Program-made: the position numbers and the translations under genes | Source of the DNA: Micromonospora yangpuensis | Lineage (GTDB): Bacteria > Actinomycetota > Actinomycetes > Mycobacteriales > Micromonosporaceae | DNA: 64,000 nucleotides | Assembly: GCF_900091615.1 (NCBI RefSeq) | Contig: NZ_FMIA01000002.1 | Location: 1,798,001-1,862,000, forward strand | Direction: 5' to 3' | Shown here: positions 46,409 to 55,049 of the stretch, piece after piece | How the letters are laid out: every line of letters starts with the position of its first letter | Numbering within the stretch: the stretch's first letter is position 1 | The notes under the pieces: model-generated | Database searches by the model: none | Seen by the model: only the letters and a program-made list of their open reading frames with translations | What the model was told of the DNA's origin: nothing

Positions 46409-46482
46409 GCCGCCCGGCGGGGCGGCACCGGCCTGCACCGAGCCGCCCGGCGGGGGTGACGTCGGCCTGCACCGAGCCTTGA

Positions 46483-46514
46483 CCGCTGCCGCCGCCCACC
46501 GGCGGCGGCAGCGG
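46483..46514. terminator. perfect 14-bp hairpin between ddl and DUF3515
   Basis: CCGCTGCCGCCGCC pairs exactly with GGCGGCGGCAGCGG around CACC. It sits one base before the end of the minus-strand DUF3515 gene, and 74 bases after ddl. Confidence 0.7.
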
Positions 46515-46515
46515 G

Positions 46516-47079
46516 TCAGCGGTCGCAGCCGGCGGGCGGGGTGCCGCCGGAGGGCACCGAGGCGACGATCGTGTTGGCGATCGGGGCGACCCGCTGCAAC
46601 GCCGGACCGTACGCCTCCGGCACGGTCACCCGGACCGGCACCTCCCGGTCGACGGTGGTCAGCACCGTCGCGCCGGTCCCCTCGGTCGGGTGCCAGCAGA
46701 CGTTGTTGACCTTCCACACCTCGTCGGTGGGCTGGTAGTCGGCGACCGGGCCGCCGCAGACCACGGTCAGTGGCGGATCGCCGTACGCGGCGTTCTGCTC
46801 CGGGCCGGCGGTGACCGGCCGCTGGGGGAGGTCACCCACGGCCGCCGGGAGCTGGGAGAGCAGGGCCCGGCACACCGTGGCCGGGCGTTCGGCCAGCGGC
46901 GGGGCGGCCAGCTCGACCGGGGCCGTCGACTGCGGCTGGGCGGCGGTGGTCGAGGCGGTGGGGGAGTCGGGGGTGTCGCCGGGGGCGAGCCGGGCGACGG
47001 CCAGCCCCGCCACCACCAGGGTGACCGGGAGCGCGACGGCGGTGGCCAGCAGGGCGGCGTTACGGGTGGTCCGGTCCAC
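46516..47079 (-). CDS. DUF3515 membrane-anchored protein
   Basis: 187 residues. One membrane helix at 8-30 (ALLATAVALPVTLVVAGLAVA) is followed by a Thr/Ser/Pro linker and an extracytoplasmic domain with four cysteines (TVCRALL, TVVCGGP, NVCWHP, AGCDR), probably two disulfides. The DUF3515 family is tied to the ddl-thiL region in actinobacteria. It begins immediately after the stop of the Lrp-like gene. Confidence 0.88.
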   Translation of the reverse strand: MDRTTRNAALLATAVALPVTLVVAGLAVARLAPGDTPDSPTASTTAAQPQSTAPVELAAPPLAERPATVCRALLSQLPAAVGDLPQRPVTAGPEQNAAYGDPPLTVVCGGPVADYQPTDEVWKVNNVCWHPTEGTGATVLTTVDREVPVRVTVPEAYGPALQRVAPIANTIVASVPSGGTPPAGCDR

Positions 47080-47313
47080 TTACAGCCGTACCACCGAGCA
47101 GGTCAGCGTGCGGGTGATGCCGGGCACCAGCTGCACGTTGCTGACGATCAGTTTGCCCAGCTCGTCGACGGTGTTGGCCTCGGTCAGCACCACCACGTCG
47201 TACGGCCCGGTGACGGCGTCGACCCGGACCACCCCGGGAAGGTCCGCGATGAGACCGGCCACGTCCCGTGCCCGGCCGACCTCTGTCTGGATGAGGATGT
47301 ACGCCTGAACCAC
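47080..47313 (-). CDS. stand-alone Lrp/AsnC ligand-binding (RAM) domain protein
   Basis: 77 residues from GTG 47313. It is a complete RAM domain (VQAYILIQTEVGRARDVAGLIADLPGVVRVDAVTGPYD) without the HTH. Such proteins bind amino acids and form ring oligomers; the role is unknown. DUF3515 follows with no spacing. Confidence 0.92.
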   Translation of the reverse strand: MVQAYILIQTEVGRARDVAGLIADLPGVVRVDAVTGPYDVVVLTEANTVDELGKLIVSNVQLVPGITRTLTCSVVRL

Positions 47314-47407
47314 GACTCGACCTCCGTCCTCGCCGCGCGGGGCGGCCCGAAGGGTGAAACTACCCTACGGACCAGGGGAGATCCCTATCGGTGGTCGAGG
47401 AGAAGCA

Positions 47408-47434
47408 TTGAGCGAGCGGAGCGGGACGGCGTGA
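47408..47434 (+). CDS. degenerate start-codon element mini-ORF before thiL
   Basis: TTG-AGC-GAG-CGG-AGC-GGG-ACG-GCG-TGA encodes MSERSGTA. GAGGAGAAG at 47397-47405 is ideally placed for this TTG rather than for thiL. The TGA overlaps the thiL GTG (GTGA). It looks like a shortened relative of the SERTERSEGREG element. Confidence 0.5.
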   Translation: MSERSGTA

Positions 47435-48369
47435 GTGTCGCGGATGTCGGCGAGTTCGGGTTGATCGACCGGGTCACCGCCCGGCTGGGACAGGGCTCGG
47501 CCTGCCTGCTCGGGCCGGGTGACGACGCGGCGGTGGTGAGCGCCCCGGACGCCCGGGTGGTGGCCTCGACCGACGTGCTGGTCGAGGGGCGGCACTTCCG
47601 GCGGGACTGGTCCAGCGCACTGGACGTCGGGCACCGGGCGGCGGCGGCGAACCTGGCCGACGTGGCGGCGATGGGTGCCGTGCCCACCGCCCTGCTGGTC
47701 GCCCTCTGTCTGCCCGCCCAGGTGTCGCCCGACTGGGCGGAGCAGCTCGCCGACGGGCTCGGCGCGGAGGCCGCCAAGGTCGGCGCGAGCGTGGTAGGTG
47801 GGGACATGTCGGCCAGTCCGACGCTGACCGTGGCGGTCACCGCCCTCGGTGACCTCGGTGGCCGGGCCCCGGTGGTGCGCTCCGGTGCCCGCCCCGGTGA
47901 CGTGGTCGCCCTGGCCGGCCGGACCGGGTACGCGGCGGCCGGCTACACCGTGCTGTCCCGGGGCTTCCGGACACCGAAGCTGCTGGTCGAGGCGTACCGG
48001 CGACCCGAGGTGCCGTACTCGGCCGGTCCGCACGCCGCCCGGCTCGGGGCCACCGCCATGATCGACGTCTCGGACGGGTTGCTGGCCGATCTGGGCCACG
48101 TGGCCAAGGCCAGCGGGGTCCGCGTCGACGTGCACCGGGCCGCCTTCGAGGTGCCCCGCCAGATGCGGGACGCCGCCCAGGCGCTCGGCGTCGACCCGTA
48201 CACCTGGTTGTTGGCCGGGGGAGACGACCACGCCCTGGCGGCCACCTTCCCGCCGGCGGTGGTATTGCCCGCACCCTGGCGCCCGATCGGCCGGGTCTCG
48301 GCGGGCGCCGGGGTGACCGTCGACGGCGCCCGGTACGAGGGGCCGGCCGGCTGGGACCACTTCCGGTGA
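47431..48369 (+). CDS. thiL: thiamine-monophosphate kinase
   Basis: 312 residues from GTG 47431, coupled to the mini-ORF upstream. It phosphorylates thiamine monophosphate to the diphosphate, the cofactor needed by IlvB. GPGDDAAVV, STDVLVEGRHFRRDWSS, VGGDMSAS and the IDVSDGLLADLGH segment show the AIR-synthase-like fold with Mg-binding aspartates. The gene ung, which follows thiL in mycobacteria, is not present here; a GNAT gene takes its place. Confidence 0.93.
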   Translation: MSVADVGEFGLIDRVTARLGQGSACLLGPGDDAAVVSAPDARVVASTDVLVEGRHFRRDWSSALDVGHRAAAANLADVAAMGAVPTALLVALCLPAQVSPDWAEQLADGLGAEAAKVGASVVGGDMSASPTLTVAVTALGDLGGRAPVVRSGARPGDVVALAGRTGYAAAGYTVLSRGFRTPKLLVEAYRRPEVPYSAGPHAARLGATAMIDVSDGLLADLGHVAKASGVRVDVHRAAFEVPRQMRDAAQALGVDPYTWLLAGGDDHALAATFPPAVVLPAPWRPIGRVSAGAGVTVDGARYEGPAGWDHFR

Positions 48370-48387
48370 TGGTCGTACCCTTCAACC

Positions 48388-48855
48388 GTGAGTGAGATCG
48401 AACTCCGTGCGCTGCCCTTCGACGCGCCGGTCTCCCGGGCGTTGATCCGGGACGCGCTGGCCGACCTGGGGCAACGCTACGGCGGCAGCGGGGACGAGAC
48501 CCCGGTGGACGCGGCCGAGTTCGTCCCGCCGCACGGGGCGTTCCTGGTCGCCTACCTCGGCGGGGAGGCGGTCGGCTGTGGCGGCTGGCGCAGTCATGGC
48601 ACCGCCGGTGACACCGCCGAGCTGAAGCGGATGTACACCGCGGCGGCGGCCCGGGGGCGCGGGGTGGCCCGCGCGGTGCTCGCCGCGGTGGAGCGCTCCG
48701 CGCGTGAGCACGGCCGCAAGCGGCTCATCCTGGAGTGCGGCGACCGGCAGCCCGAGGCGATCGCCATGTACTCGTCGGCCGGGTACGAGCGGATCCCGAA
48801 CTTCGGCTTCTACCGGGACGAGCCGGGCTGCGTCTCCTTCGGCCGCACCCTCTGA
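48388..48855 (+). CDS. GNAT-family N-acetyltransferase
   Basis: 155 residues from a GTG. The acetyl-CoA loop region ELKRMYTAAAARGRGVARAVLAAVER and the later LECGDRQPEAIAMYSSAGYERI are typical GNAT motifs A and B. The substrate is unknown. It follows thiL by 18 bases in the same direction. Confidence 0.9.
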   Translation: MSEIELRALPFDAPVSRALIRDALADLGQRYGGSGDETPVDAAEFVPPHGAFLVAYLGGEAVGCGGWRSHGTAGDTAELKRMYTAAAARGRGVARAVLAAVERSAREHGRKRLILECGDRQPEAIAMYSSAGYERIPNFGFYRDEPGCVSFGRTL

Positions 48856-49040
48856 GGCACCCCGGCGGGCCCAATCAGGCGGGCCGGTCGGGGCCCGCCC
48901 AGACGGCTCGGCGGGCCCGCGCGGAGCGGGCCGGGAGGACACCCGCGAACCGGGACCCGACAGAACCGGGACATGACAGAGCCGGCGGACCGTCCACGGT
49001 CCGCCGGCAATGGCAGGGTCGGTGCCCGGGGGCTACCGGG

Positions 49041-49232
49041 TCAGGCGCGGGTGACCTTGCCGGCCTTGATGCAGGAGGTGCAGACCTTGAGCTTCTTGGT
49101 CGTGCCGCCACCGGCCGGGGTGCGCACCGACTGGATGTTCGGGTTCCAGCGGCGGTTGGTCCGCCGGTGCGAGTGGGACACGTTGTGGCCGAAGCCCGGT
49201 CCCTTGCCACAGACGTCGCACACGCTAGCCAC
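49041..49232 (-). CDS. rpmB: 50S ribosomal protein L28
   Basis: 63 residues from GTG 49232 with CAGGAG at good distance. [20 protein letters not shown] and [12 protein letters not shown] show the zinc-binding (C+) form with four cysteines. It is divergent from the DAK2-recG operon, the common actinobacterial arrangement. Confidence 0.97.
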   Translation of the reverse strand: MASVCDVCGKGPGFGHNVSHSHRRTNRRWNPNIQSVRTPAGGGTTKKLKVCTSCIKAGKVTRA

Positions 49233-49280
49233 GGGATACTCCTGAGATTGATACGTTCATGAGGTCGTGCTTGATGCTGG

Positions 49281-49335
49281 TCGTGCCGGATCCAGGTCGT
49301 CCCGGATCCAGATCGTGCCGGATCCAGGCCGTGCC
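49281..49335. repeat. 16-bp tandem repeat (about 3.4 units) between rpmB and the DAK2 gene
   Basis: Units TCGTGCCGGATCCAGG, TCGTCCCGGATCCAGA and TCGTGCCGGATCCAGG repeat head to tail, 50 bases upstream of the rpmB start. The gap 49233-49488 otherwise shows no gene. The repeat could be a binding site cluster for rpmB control or a chance expansion. Confidence 0.8.
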
Positions 49336-49488
49336 TGAGGCGGTTCGCCGGCAGGCGTCGCCCGGACAACCTGGCCAGGTTACCCGATCTGCGCCCCGGC
49401 CGGCCAGCCACCCCTGCCAGCGCGGACACGCCCGGGGCGAATCGGCCGACCCCGGCGGCTGTCGGGGTACCCCAGTAGGCTTCTCGCC

Positions 49489-51090
49489 GTGCTGGAGACC
49501 CTCGACGCCGCCGCGGTGCGACGCTGGTGTGCGGGCGGGTTGGCCGCGCTCCGCCGCCACCAGGGCGAGATCGACGAGCTGAACGTCTACCCGGTCCCGG
49601 ACGGCGACACCGGCACCAACCTGGTCCTCACCCTCACCTCGGCCCAGCAGGCCCTGGCGATGGACCTGGAGACCCTGCCCGCCGACGCGTCGACCCCGCA
49701 CGGGCACGCGCTGCGGCTGATGGCGCGGGGCGCGTTGCTCGGGGCCCGGGGCAACTCCGGGGTGATCCTCTCGCAGCTGCTGCGCGGTCTCGCCGACGCG
49801 GTCGCCACCGTGCCCGTGGTGCGCGGCCGGGAACTGGCCACGGCGTTGCGTGACGCCAGCGCCGCGGCCCACGCCGCGGTGACCCGCCCGGTGGAGGGCA
49901 CCCTGCTCAGCGTGGCGGCCGCGGCGGCCGGCGCGGCGCAGGCGGCCGACAGCGACGACCTGCCCACGGTCTGCCGGGCGGCGGCCGGCGCGGCGGTGCG
50001 GGCGCTGGCGCGTACCCCGCAGCAGTTGCCGGCCCTGGCCCGCGCCGGCGTGGTCGACGCCGGCGGCCGGGGCCTGTGCCTGCTGCTGGACGCCCTGGTC
50101 GAGGTGGTCACCGGGGAACGGCCGGACCGGCCGGCGTCCGCGCCCGGACCGGTCCGCCCGCCGGCCGAACCCGACCGGCCGACCGACTCGACGGAGTACG
50201 CCTACGAGGTGCAGTTCCTGCTCGACGCCGAGCCGGCGGCGGTCGCCGGGATGCGGGACACCCTGGCCGCCCTGGGTGACTCCCTCGTGGTGGTCGGCGG
50301 TGACCCGACCTGGCACGTCCACGTGCACGTCGACGACGTCGGCGCGGCGGTCGAGGCGGGGGTGGCCGCCGGCCGGCCGTACCAGATCTCGGTGACCCGC
50401 TTCGCCGACCAGCCGGCGACCGCGGTCGGTCCCGTCGCCGAGCACCGGGCCGCGGTGGTGGTGGCCGCCGGCGCGGGGCTGGCCGAGCTGTTCGCCGCCG
50501 AGGGTGTGACGGTGCTGGCGGGCGACCCGTCCACCGGCGAGGTGCTGGCGGCGATCCACCGCACCGGGGCGGCCCGGGTGGTGGTCCTGCCCAACGACCC
50601 GGCTGCCCGGGCGGTGGCGGGCGTGGCGGCCCGCGCGGCGCACCGGGCCGGCGTCGAGGTGAGCGTGGTGCCCACCCGGTCCCCGGTGCAGGCGCTGGCC
50701 GCGCTGGCCGTGCGTGACCCGGGGCGGCGCTTCGCCGACGACGTGATCGCGATGGCCGAGGCGGCCGGGGCCTGCCGGTACGCCGAAGTCCGCCGGGCCG
50801 ACCGGGAGGCGTTGACGGTGGCCGGGCCGTGCCGCCCGGGTGACGTCCTGGCGCTGGTCGAGGGGGAGGTGCACCTGATCGGCACCGACCTGGTCGACAC
50901 CTGCGCGGCCCTGGTCGACCGGATGTTGGGCGGTGGTGGCGAGCTGGTCACCCTGCTCTGGGGCGCGGACGCCCCGACCGGTCTCGCCGACGCGGTGAGC
51001 GCGCACGTCGCGCAGCGGTGGCCGTTTGTCGAGGTGCAGGCGTATCCGGGCGGGCAACCGCACTGTCCGCTCATGGTGGGGGTCGAATGA
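49489..51090 (+). CDS. DAK2-domain (YloV/FakA-like) kinase
   Basis: 533 residues. N-terminal DhaL/DAK2 domain with NVYPVPDGDTGTNL (Mg-ATP aspartates) and ARGNSGVILSQLLRG; middle DAK1-like/DegV-type domain from about 240 and a C-terminal part (AVSAHVAQRWPFVEVQAYPGGQPHCPLMVGVE region). FakA phosphorylates fatty acids held by FakB; no FakB gene is seen here. It overlaps recG by ATGA. Confidence 0.92.
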   Translation: MLETLDAAAVRRWCAGGLAALRRHQGEIDELNVYPVPDGDTGTNLVLTLTSAQQALAMDLETLPADASTPHGHALRLMARGALLGARGNSGVILSQLLRGLADAVATVPVVRGRELATALRDASAAAHAAVTRPVEGTLLSVAAAAAGAAQAADSDDLPTVCRAAAGAAVRALARTPQQLPALARAGVVDAGGRGLCLLLDALVEVVTGERPDRPASAPGPVRPPAEPDRPTDSTEYAYEVQFLLDAEPAAVAGMRDTLAALGDSLVVVGGDPTWHVHVHVDDVGAAVEAGVAAGRPYQISVTRFADQPATAVGPVAEHRAAVVVAAGAGLAELFAAEGVTVLAGDPSTGEVLAAIHRTGAARVVVLPNDPAARAVAGVAARAAHRAGVEVSVVPTRSPVQALAALAVRDPGRRFADDVIAMAEAAGACRYAEVRRADREALTVAGPCRPGDVLALVEGEVHLIGTDLVDTCAALVDRMLGGGGELVTLLWGADAPTGLADAVSAHVAQRWPFVEVQAYPGGQPHCPLMVGVE

Positions 51091-53306
51091 CGTCGGAGGC
51101 GGCCACGGTGGACACGCCGCTGTCGAAGCTGGTCGGGGCGAAGACCGCGAAGGCCCTCGCCGGCCACCTCGACCTGCACACCGCCGGTGACCTTGTCTAC
51201 CACTTCCCCCGTCGGTACGACGAGCGGGGCGAGCACACCGACATCCGGGCCCTGGACGTCGGTGAGCAGGTCACCGTGCTGGCCCAGGTGCAGCGCACCG
51301 CGGTCCGGCCGATGCGCCAGCGCCGGGGCAACCTGCTGGAGGTGACCGTCGGCGACTCGACCGGCGGCACCCTGACGCTCACCTTCTTCGGCAACCAGGC
51401 CTGGCGGGAGCGGGAGCTGCGTCCCGGCCGGTGGGGTCTGTTCGCCGGCAAGGTCACCGAGTTCCGCGGCCGACGCCAGCTCAACGGCCCGGAGTACGTG
51501 CTGCTCGGCGAGGCGACCGACGGCGAGGCGGCGGCCAACGAGGAGATCGAGGAGTTCGCCGGGGCGCTGATCCCGGTCTACCCGGCTGCGGCGGCGGTGC
51601 CGACCTGGGTGATCGCCCGCTGTGTCCGGGTGGTGCTGGACACCTTCACCCCGCCGGACGACCCGCTGCCGGCGACCTTACGGGCCAGCCGCAGCCTGGT
51701 GGGTATCGGCCCCGCGCTGCGCGAGATCCACCGTCCCTCCAGCAAGGAGGAGCTGTACCGGGCCCGCCGCCGGCTCAAGTGGGACGAGGCGTTCGCCGTA
51801 CAGCTGACCCTGGTGCAGCGCAAGCACCGGGCCGCCGCCTGGCCGGCGCGGGCCCGGCCGCCGCGCGCCGGTGGCCTGCTGGACGCCTTCGACGCCCGGT
51901 TGCCGTACGAGCTGACCAGCGGGCAGCGCGACGTCGGCCGGGAGATCGGCGCGGACCTGGCCACCGCCCACCCGATGCACCGGCTGTTGCAGGGTGAGGT
52001 GGGTTCCGGCAAGACGGTGGTGGCGTTGCGGGCGATGCTGCAGGTGGTAGACGCCGGCGGTCAGGCCGCCCTGCTCGCCCCCACCGAGGTGCTCGCCGCC
52101 CAGCACCACCGGGGCATGCGCGACCTGCTCGGCCCGCTCGGTCGCGCCGGTGAGCTGGACGCCGCCGAGCAGGCCACCCGGGTCGAGCTGGTCACCGGCT
52201 CGTTGCCGGCGGCGGCCCGGCGCGCGGCGCTGGCCGAGGTGGCCAGCGGCCGGGCCGGCCTGGTGCTGGGCACCCACGCCCTGCTCTACGAGGGGGTCGA
52301 CTTCGCCGACCTGGGGCTGGTGGTCGTCGACGAGCAGCACCGGTTCGGGGTGGAGCAGCGCGACGCGTTGCGGGCCAAGGCCGACCAGCCGCCGCACGTG
52401 CTGGTGATGACCGCGACGCCGATCCCGCGCACGGTCGCCATGACCGTCTACGGCGACCTGGAGACCTCCACCCTCTCCCAGTTGCCGCGCGGTCGGTCGC
52501 CGATCGCCTCGCACGTGGTGCCGGCCGCCGAGAAGCCGGCCTTCCTGGACCGGGCCTGGCGCCGGGTCCGCGAGGAGGTCGCCGCCGGCCACCAGGCGTA
52601 CGTGGTCTGCCCCCGGATCGGGGACACCCCCGCCGGGTCGTCGACGGGCCCGGCGGCCGAGGAACCGCCGGCCGAGGACGACACCGGGCGCCGGGCCCCG
52701 CTGGCGGTGACCGAGGTGGCTCCGCTGCTCGCCGAGGGGCCGCTGCACGGGCTGCGGATCGGGGTGCTGCACGGCCGGCTGCCGGCCGACGAGAAGGACG
52801 CGGTGATGCGGTCCTTCGCCGCCGGTGACCTGGACGTGCTGGTGGCCACCACGGTCATCGAGGTCGGCGTGGACGTGCCCAACGCCACCGTGATGATCGT
52901 GCTGGACGCCGACCGCTTCGGGGTGTCCCAACTGCACCAGCTCCGGGGCCGGGTCGGACGGGGTTCGGCGGCCGGGCTCTGCCTGCTGGTGACCGAGGCG
53001 GCCGAGGGTTCGTCGGCCCGCGAGCGGCTGGACGCGGTCGCGTCCACCACGGACGGTTTCAAGCTCGCCGAGCTGGATCTGGAACAGCGTCGGGAGGGCG
53101 ACGTGCTGGGCGCGACCCAGTCCGGCCACCGTTCCCACCTGCGCCTGCTCTCGCTGCGCCGGGACGCCGAGCTGATCCGGGACGCCCGGGCCGAGGCCAT
53201 CGTGCTGGTCGAGGAGGACCCGGAACTGGCCCGGCACCCGGCGTTGGCCGCCTCGGTGGCCGCCCTGGTCGACGCCGAACGCGCCGAGTACCTGGAAAAG
53301 GGCTGA
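51087..53306 (+). CDS. recG: ATP-dependent DNA helicase RecG
   Basis: 739 residues. The wedge/OB domain is N-terminal (about 60-160). Walker A GEVGSGKT is at 303-310, DEQH at 415-418, then TATPIPRTVA and, in the second helicase domain, LHGRLPADEKD, TTVIEVGVDVPNAT and QLRGRVGRG. The helicase reverses stalled forks. A short acidic/Ser-Gly insertion occurs near 512-535. The ATG overlaps the DAK2 stop. Confidence 0.96.
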   Translation: MTSEAATVDTPLSKLVGAKTAKALAGHLDLHTAGDLVYHFPRRYDERGEHTDIRALDVGEQVTVLAQVQRTAVRPMRQRRGNLLEVTVGDSTGGTLTLTFFGNQAWRERELRPGRWGLFAGKVTEFRGRRQLNGPEYVLLGEATDGEAAANEEIEEFAGALIPVYPAAAAVPTWVIARCVRVVLDTFTPPDDPLPATLRASRSLVGIGPALREIHRPSSKEELYRARRRLKWDEAFAVQLTLVQRKHRAAAWPARARPPRAGGLLDAFDARLPYELTSGQRDVGREIGADLATAHPMHRLLQGEVGSGKTVVALRAMLQVVDAGGQAALLAPTEVLAAQHHRGMRDLLGPLGRAGELDAAEQATRVELVTGSLPAAARRAALAEVASGRAGLVLGTHALLYEGVDFADLGLVVVDEQHRFGVEQRDALRAKADQPPHVLVMTATPIPRTVAMTVYGDLETSTLSQLPRGRSPIASHVVPAAEKPAFLDRAWRRVREEVAAGHQAYVVCPRIGDTPAGSSTGPAAEEPPAEDDTGRRAPLAVTEVAPLLAEGPLHGLRIGVLHGRLPADEKDAVMRSFAAGDLDVLVATTVIEVGVDVPNATVMIVLDADRFGVSQLHQLRGRVGRGSAAGLCLLVTEAAEGSSARERLDAVASTTDGFKLAELDLEQRREGDVLGATQSGHRSHLRLLSLRRDAELIRDARAEAIVLVEEDPELARHPALAASVAALVDAERAEYLEKG

Positions 53307-53395
53307 CCGCGGACGGTCCGGCCGCGTCGGGTCCCCGGTGGAGCCGACGCGGCGAGGGCGCGCCGGGTTAGTGGTGGCGGGCCGACCGCACGCGG

Positions 53396-53431
53396 CGAGG
53401 GCGCGCCGACCGGGTGGTCGACGCGCCCTCG
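53396..53431. terminator. 16-bp hairpin between recG and LPXTG protein 1
   Basis: CGAGGGCGCGCCGACC pairs with GGTCGACGCGCCCTCG with one G-U pair. A related unpaired half-copy (GCGGCGAGGGCGCGCC) lies at 53350-53365. The genes converge here. Confidence 0.7.
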
Positions 53432-53484
53432 GTGCGTGTCAGCGCCGGTCAGCCGGCGGGTGGCACGCGGGTGTCCGCAGTGGT

Positions 53485-54516
53485 TCAGGCGGTGAAGCGG
53501 AGCTTGCGACGACGGGCCATCACGAACAGGCCCGCACCGGCGCCGAGCAGCAGGACGGCGCCCGTGGCGATGCCACCGGCGGCGGCACCGGTCAGCGGCA
53601 GGCCACCACCGGAGCCACCCTCCTCCTCGCAGTCCTTCGGCTGCTCCCAGACCACGACCTCGTCCTTGACGTCGCCGATGCTCGGGGTGACCTTCAGGCC
53701 CTCGTAGGCGTCGAACGACACCGAGGTCTTCTTGCCGGGCACCGCGTCGAGCGTCTTGACCTCACCCTTCTCGCTGGTGAGCGTGACGGTGAACTCGACG
53801 CCGTCGGCCGGGTTGTCGATGCCGAAGGTGAGCTGGTCGCAGGTCTGCTCCAGCTCGAACGTCGGCTCACCCGGCTCGGGCAGGACCGGCGGCTGGCTGG
53901 GGGTGGGGCTGGCCGGCGGGGTGCTCTCGCTCGGCTCGTCGGTAGGCGTGGTCTCCGACGGCGTCGGGGTCGGCTCCTCGGTGGGGGTGGTCTCCGAGGG
54001 CGTCGGCGTCGGGGTCGTCGGCTCCTCGGTAGGCGTGGTCTCCGACGGCGTGGGGGTCGGCTCCTCGGTGGGGGTCGAGGTGGGGGTCGGCTCCGGCGTC
54101 TGGCACTTGCCGGTCACCCGGACCACGCCCGTGCGGGTGCTGTAGACCTTGGACCGGCCCTTGTCCCACTCCAGCCGGACGCTGAGCTCCAGCTTCTTGT
54201 TGCGGGGGACGGTCTGCTGGCCGACCAGTTCGCCCTGACCGGACTTCGGCACGACGGCGCCGGGGACGATGCCGGTCAGCTCGGTGGCCGCCGGGCTCCA
54301 CGCGCCCACCACCGTGGCGTCCCACTGTCGCTCGCTGTTGCGGACGGTCCAGGTCACCTGGACGCTGCCGTCCTTCAGCTTGCAGCCGGTGCCGTCGATG
54401 ATCGGGTGGTGGGCACTGGCCGGGGCGGCGGCGATGGCGGCGGCCCCGGCGACACCGAGCAGCGCGCCGGCGGTGACCGCCACGACGCGCCGCAGCGGGG
54501 ACTTGAGACGGATCAA
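53485..54516 (-). CDS. LPXTG-type cell-wall-anchored protein 1
   Basis: 343 residues from TTG 54516, with GGAG seven bases before; no ATG or GTG has a better site. A signal peptide at 1-33 ends PASA. An extracellular domain at about 34-135 is followed by a Pro/Thr/Glu/Ser stalk of about 85 residues with (T)EEPTPTPSETTP repeats. A second beta-rich domain (FELEQTCDQLTFGIDNPADG) precedes the sorting signal LPLTG, a hydrophobic stretch and RRRKLRFTA. It is probably attached to the wall by sortase. It is paralogous to the next minus-strand gene. Confidence 0.92.
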   Translation of the reverse strand: MIRLKSPLRRVVAVTAGALLGVAGAAAIAAAPASAHHPIIDGTGCKLKDGSVQVTWTVRNSERQWDATVVGAWSPAATELTGIVPGAVVPKSGQGELVGQQTVPRNKKLELSVRLEWDKGRSKVYSTRTGVVRVTGKCQTPEPTPTSTPTEEPTPTPSETTPTEEPTTPTPTPSETTPTEEPTPTPSETTPTDEPSESTPPASPTPSQPPVLPEPGEPTFELEQTCDQLTFGIDNPADGVEFTVTLTSEKGEVKTLDAVPGKKTSVSFDAYEGLKVTPSIGDVKDEVVVWEQPKDCEEEGGSGGGLPLTGAAAGGIATGAVLLLGAGAGLFVMARRRKLRFTA

Positions 54517-54913
54517 CGTCTGCTCCTGACGAGGGGTGTGATCGAGGTGCGACGGGATGGACGGGAGCCGGCACGACCGGTACGGCATGGGCTCACCTGG
54601 CGTCCCCCGACGCCGATGCGTCCGGTGAGGTCGGACGCAGGACGTGACTGTACCGATCGACGGAGAACGCGCCAGATCTTCAGGGTCCGCTAAGGATCAT
54701 GTGATCAAGTCGAGATCATCCGTCAGCCGAAGGTCACGCCATGATCACCATAAGCCGATCGTGGCCCGTCTGGCCGGTGGTGGGAGGAAGTTCATCGGCG
54801 CTGGTCAACGGGTGTGGTCGGGGTCTAATCCTGACTGGACGGTCAGCGCAGTCAGCTCGGTTGGTCGGCGCGGCACGGTTCGGTCGGCTGGTGGTGCGGG
54901 GTGGCCCGCGACG
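54517..54913. other. intergenic region upstream of LPXTG protein 1
   Basis: About 400 bases without a gene. Positions 54650-54780 are AT-rich for this genome and hold several GATC-containing inverted repeats such as GATCATGTGATC at 54695-54706. This is the likely promoter area of the minus-strand LPXTG gene. No ORF with a binding site is seen. Confidence 0.6.
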
Positions 54914-54953
54914 CCGAAGGGCGCGTCGACCGGTTGGTCGACGCGCCCTTCGG
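54914..54953 (-). terminator. perfect 18-bp hairpin after LPXTG protein 2
   Basis: CCGAAGGGCGCGTCGACC is exactly complementary to 54936-54953, loop GGTT. It lies 97 bases past the end of the minus-strand gene at 55050. Confidence 0.7.
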
Positions 54954-55049
54954 GTCAGCTGCCGGGCTCGGCAGCCGTCAGGCCGTTCGGTTCCGCCTGG
55001 TCGGTGCCGACCCGGGTGGGCCGGCACCGATCAGGCGTTCATTGCCGGA

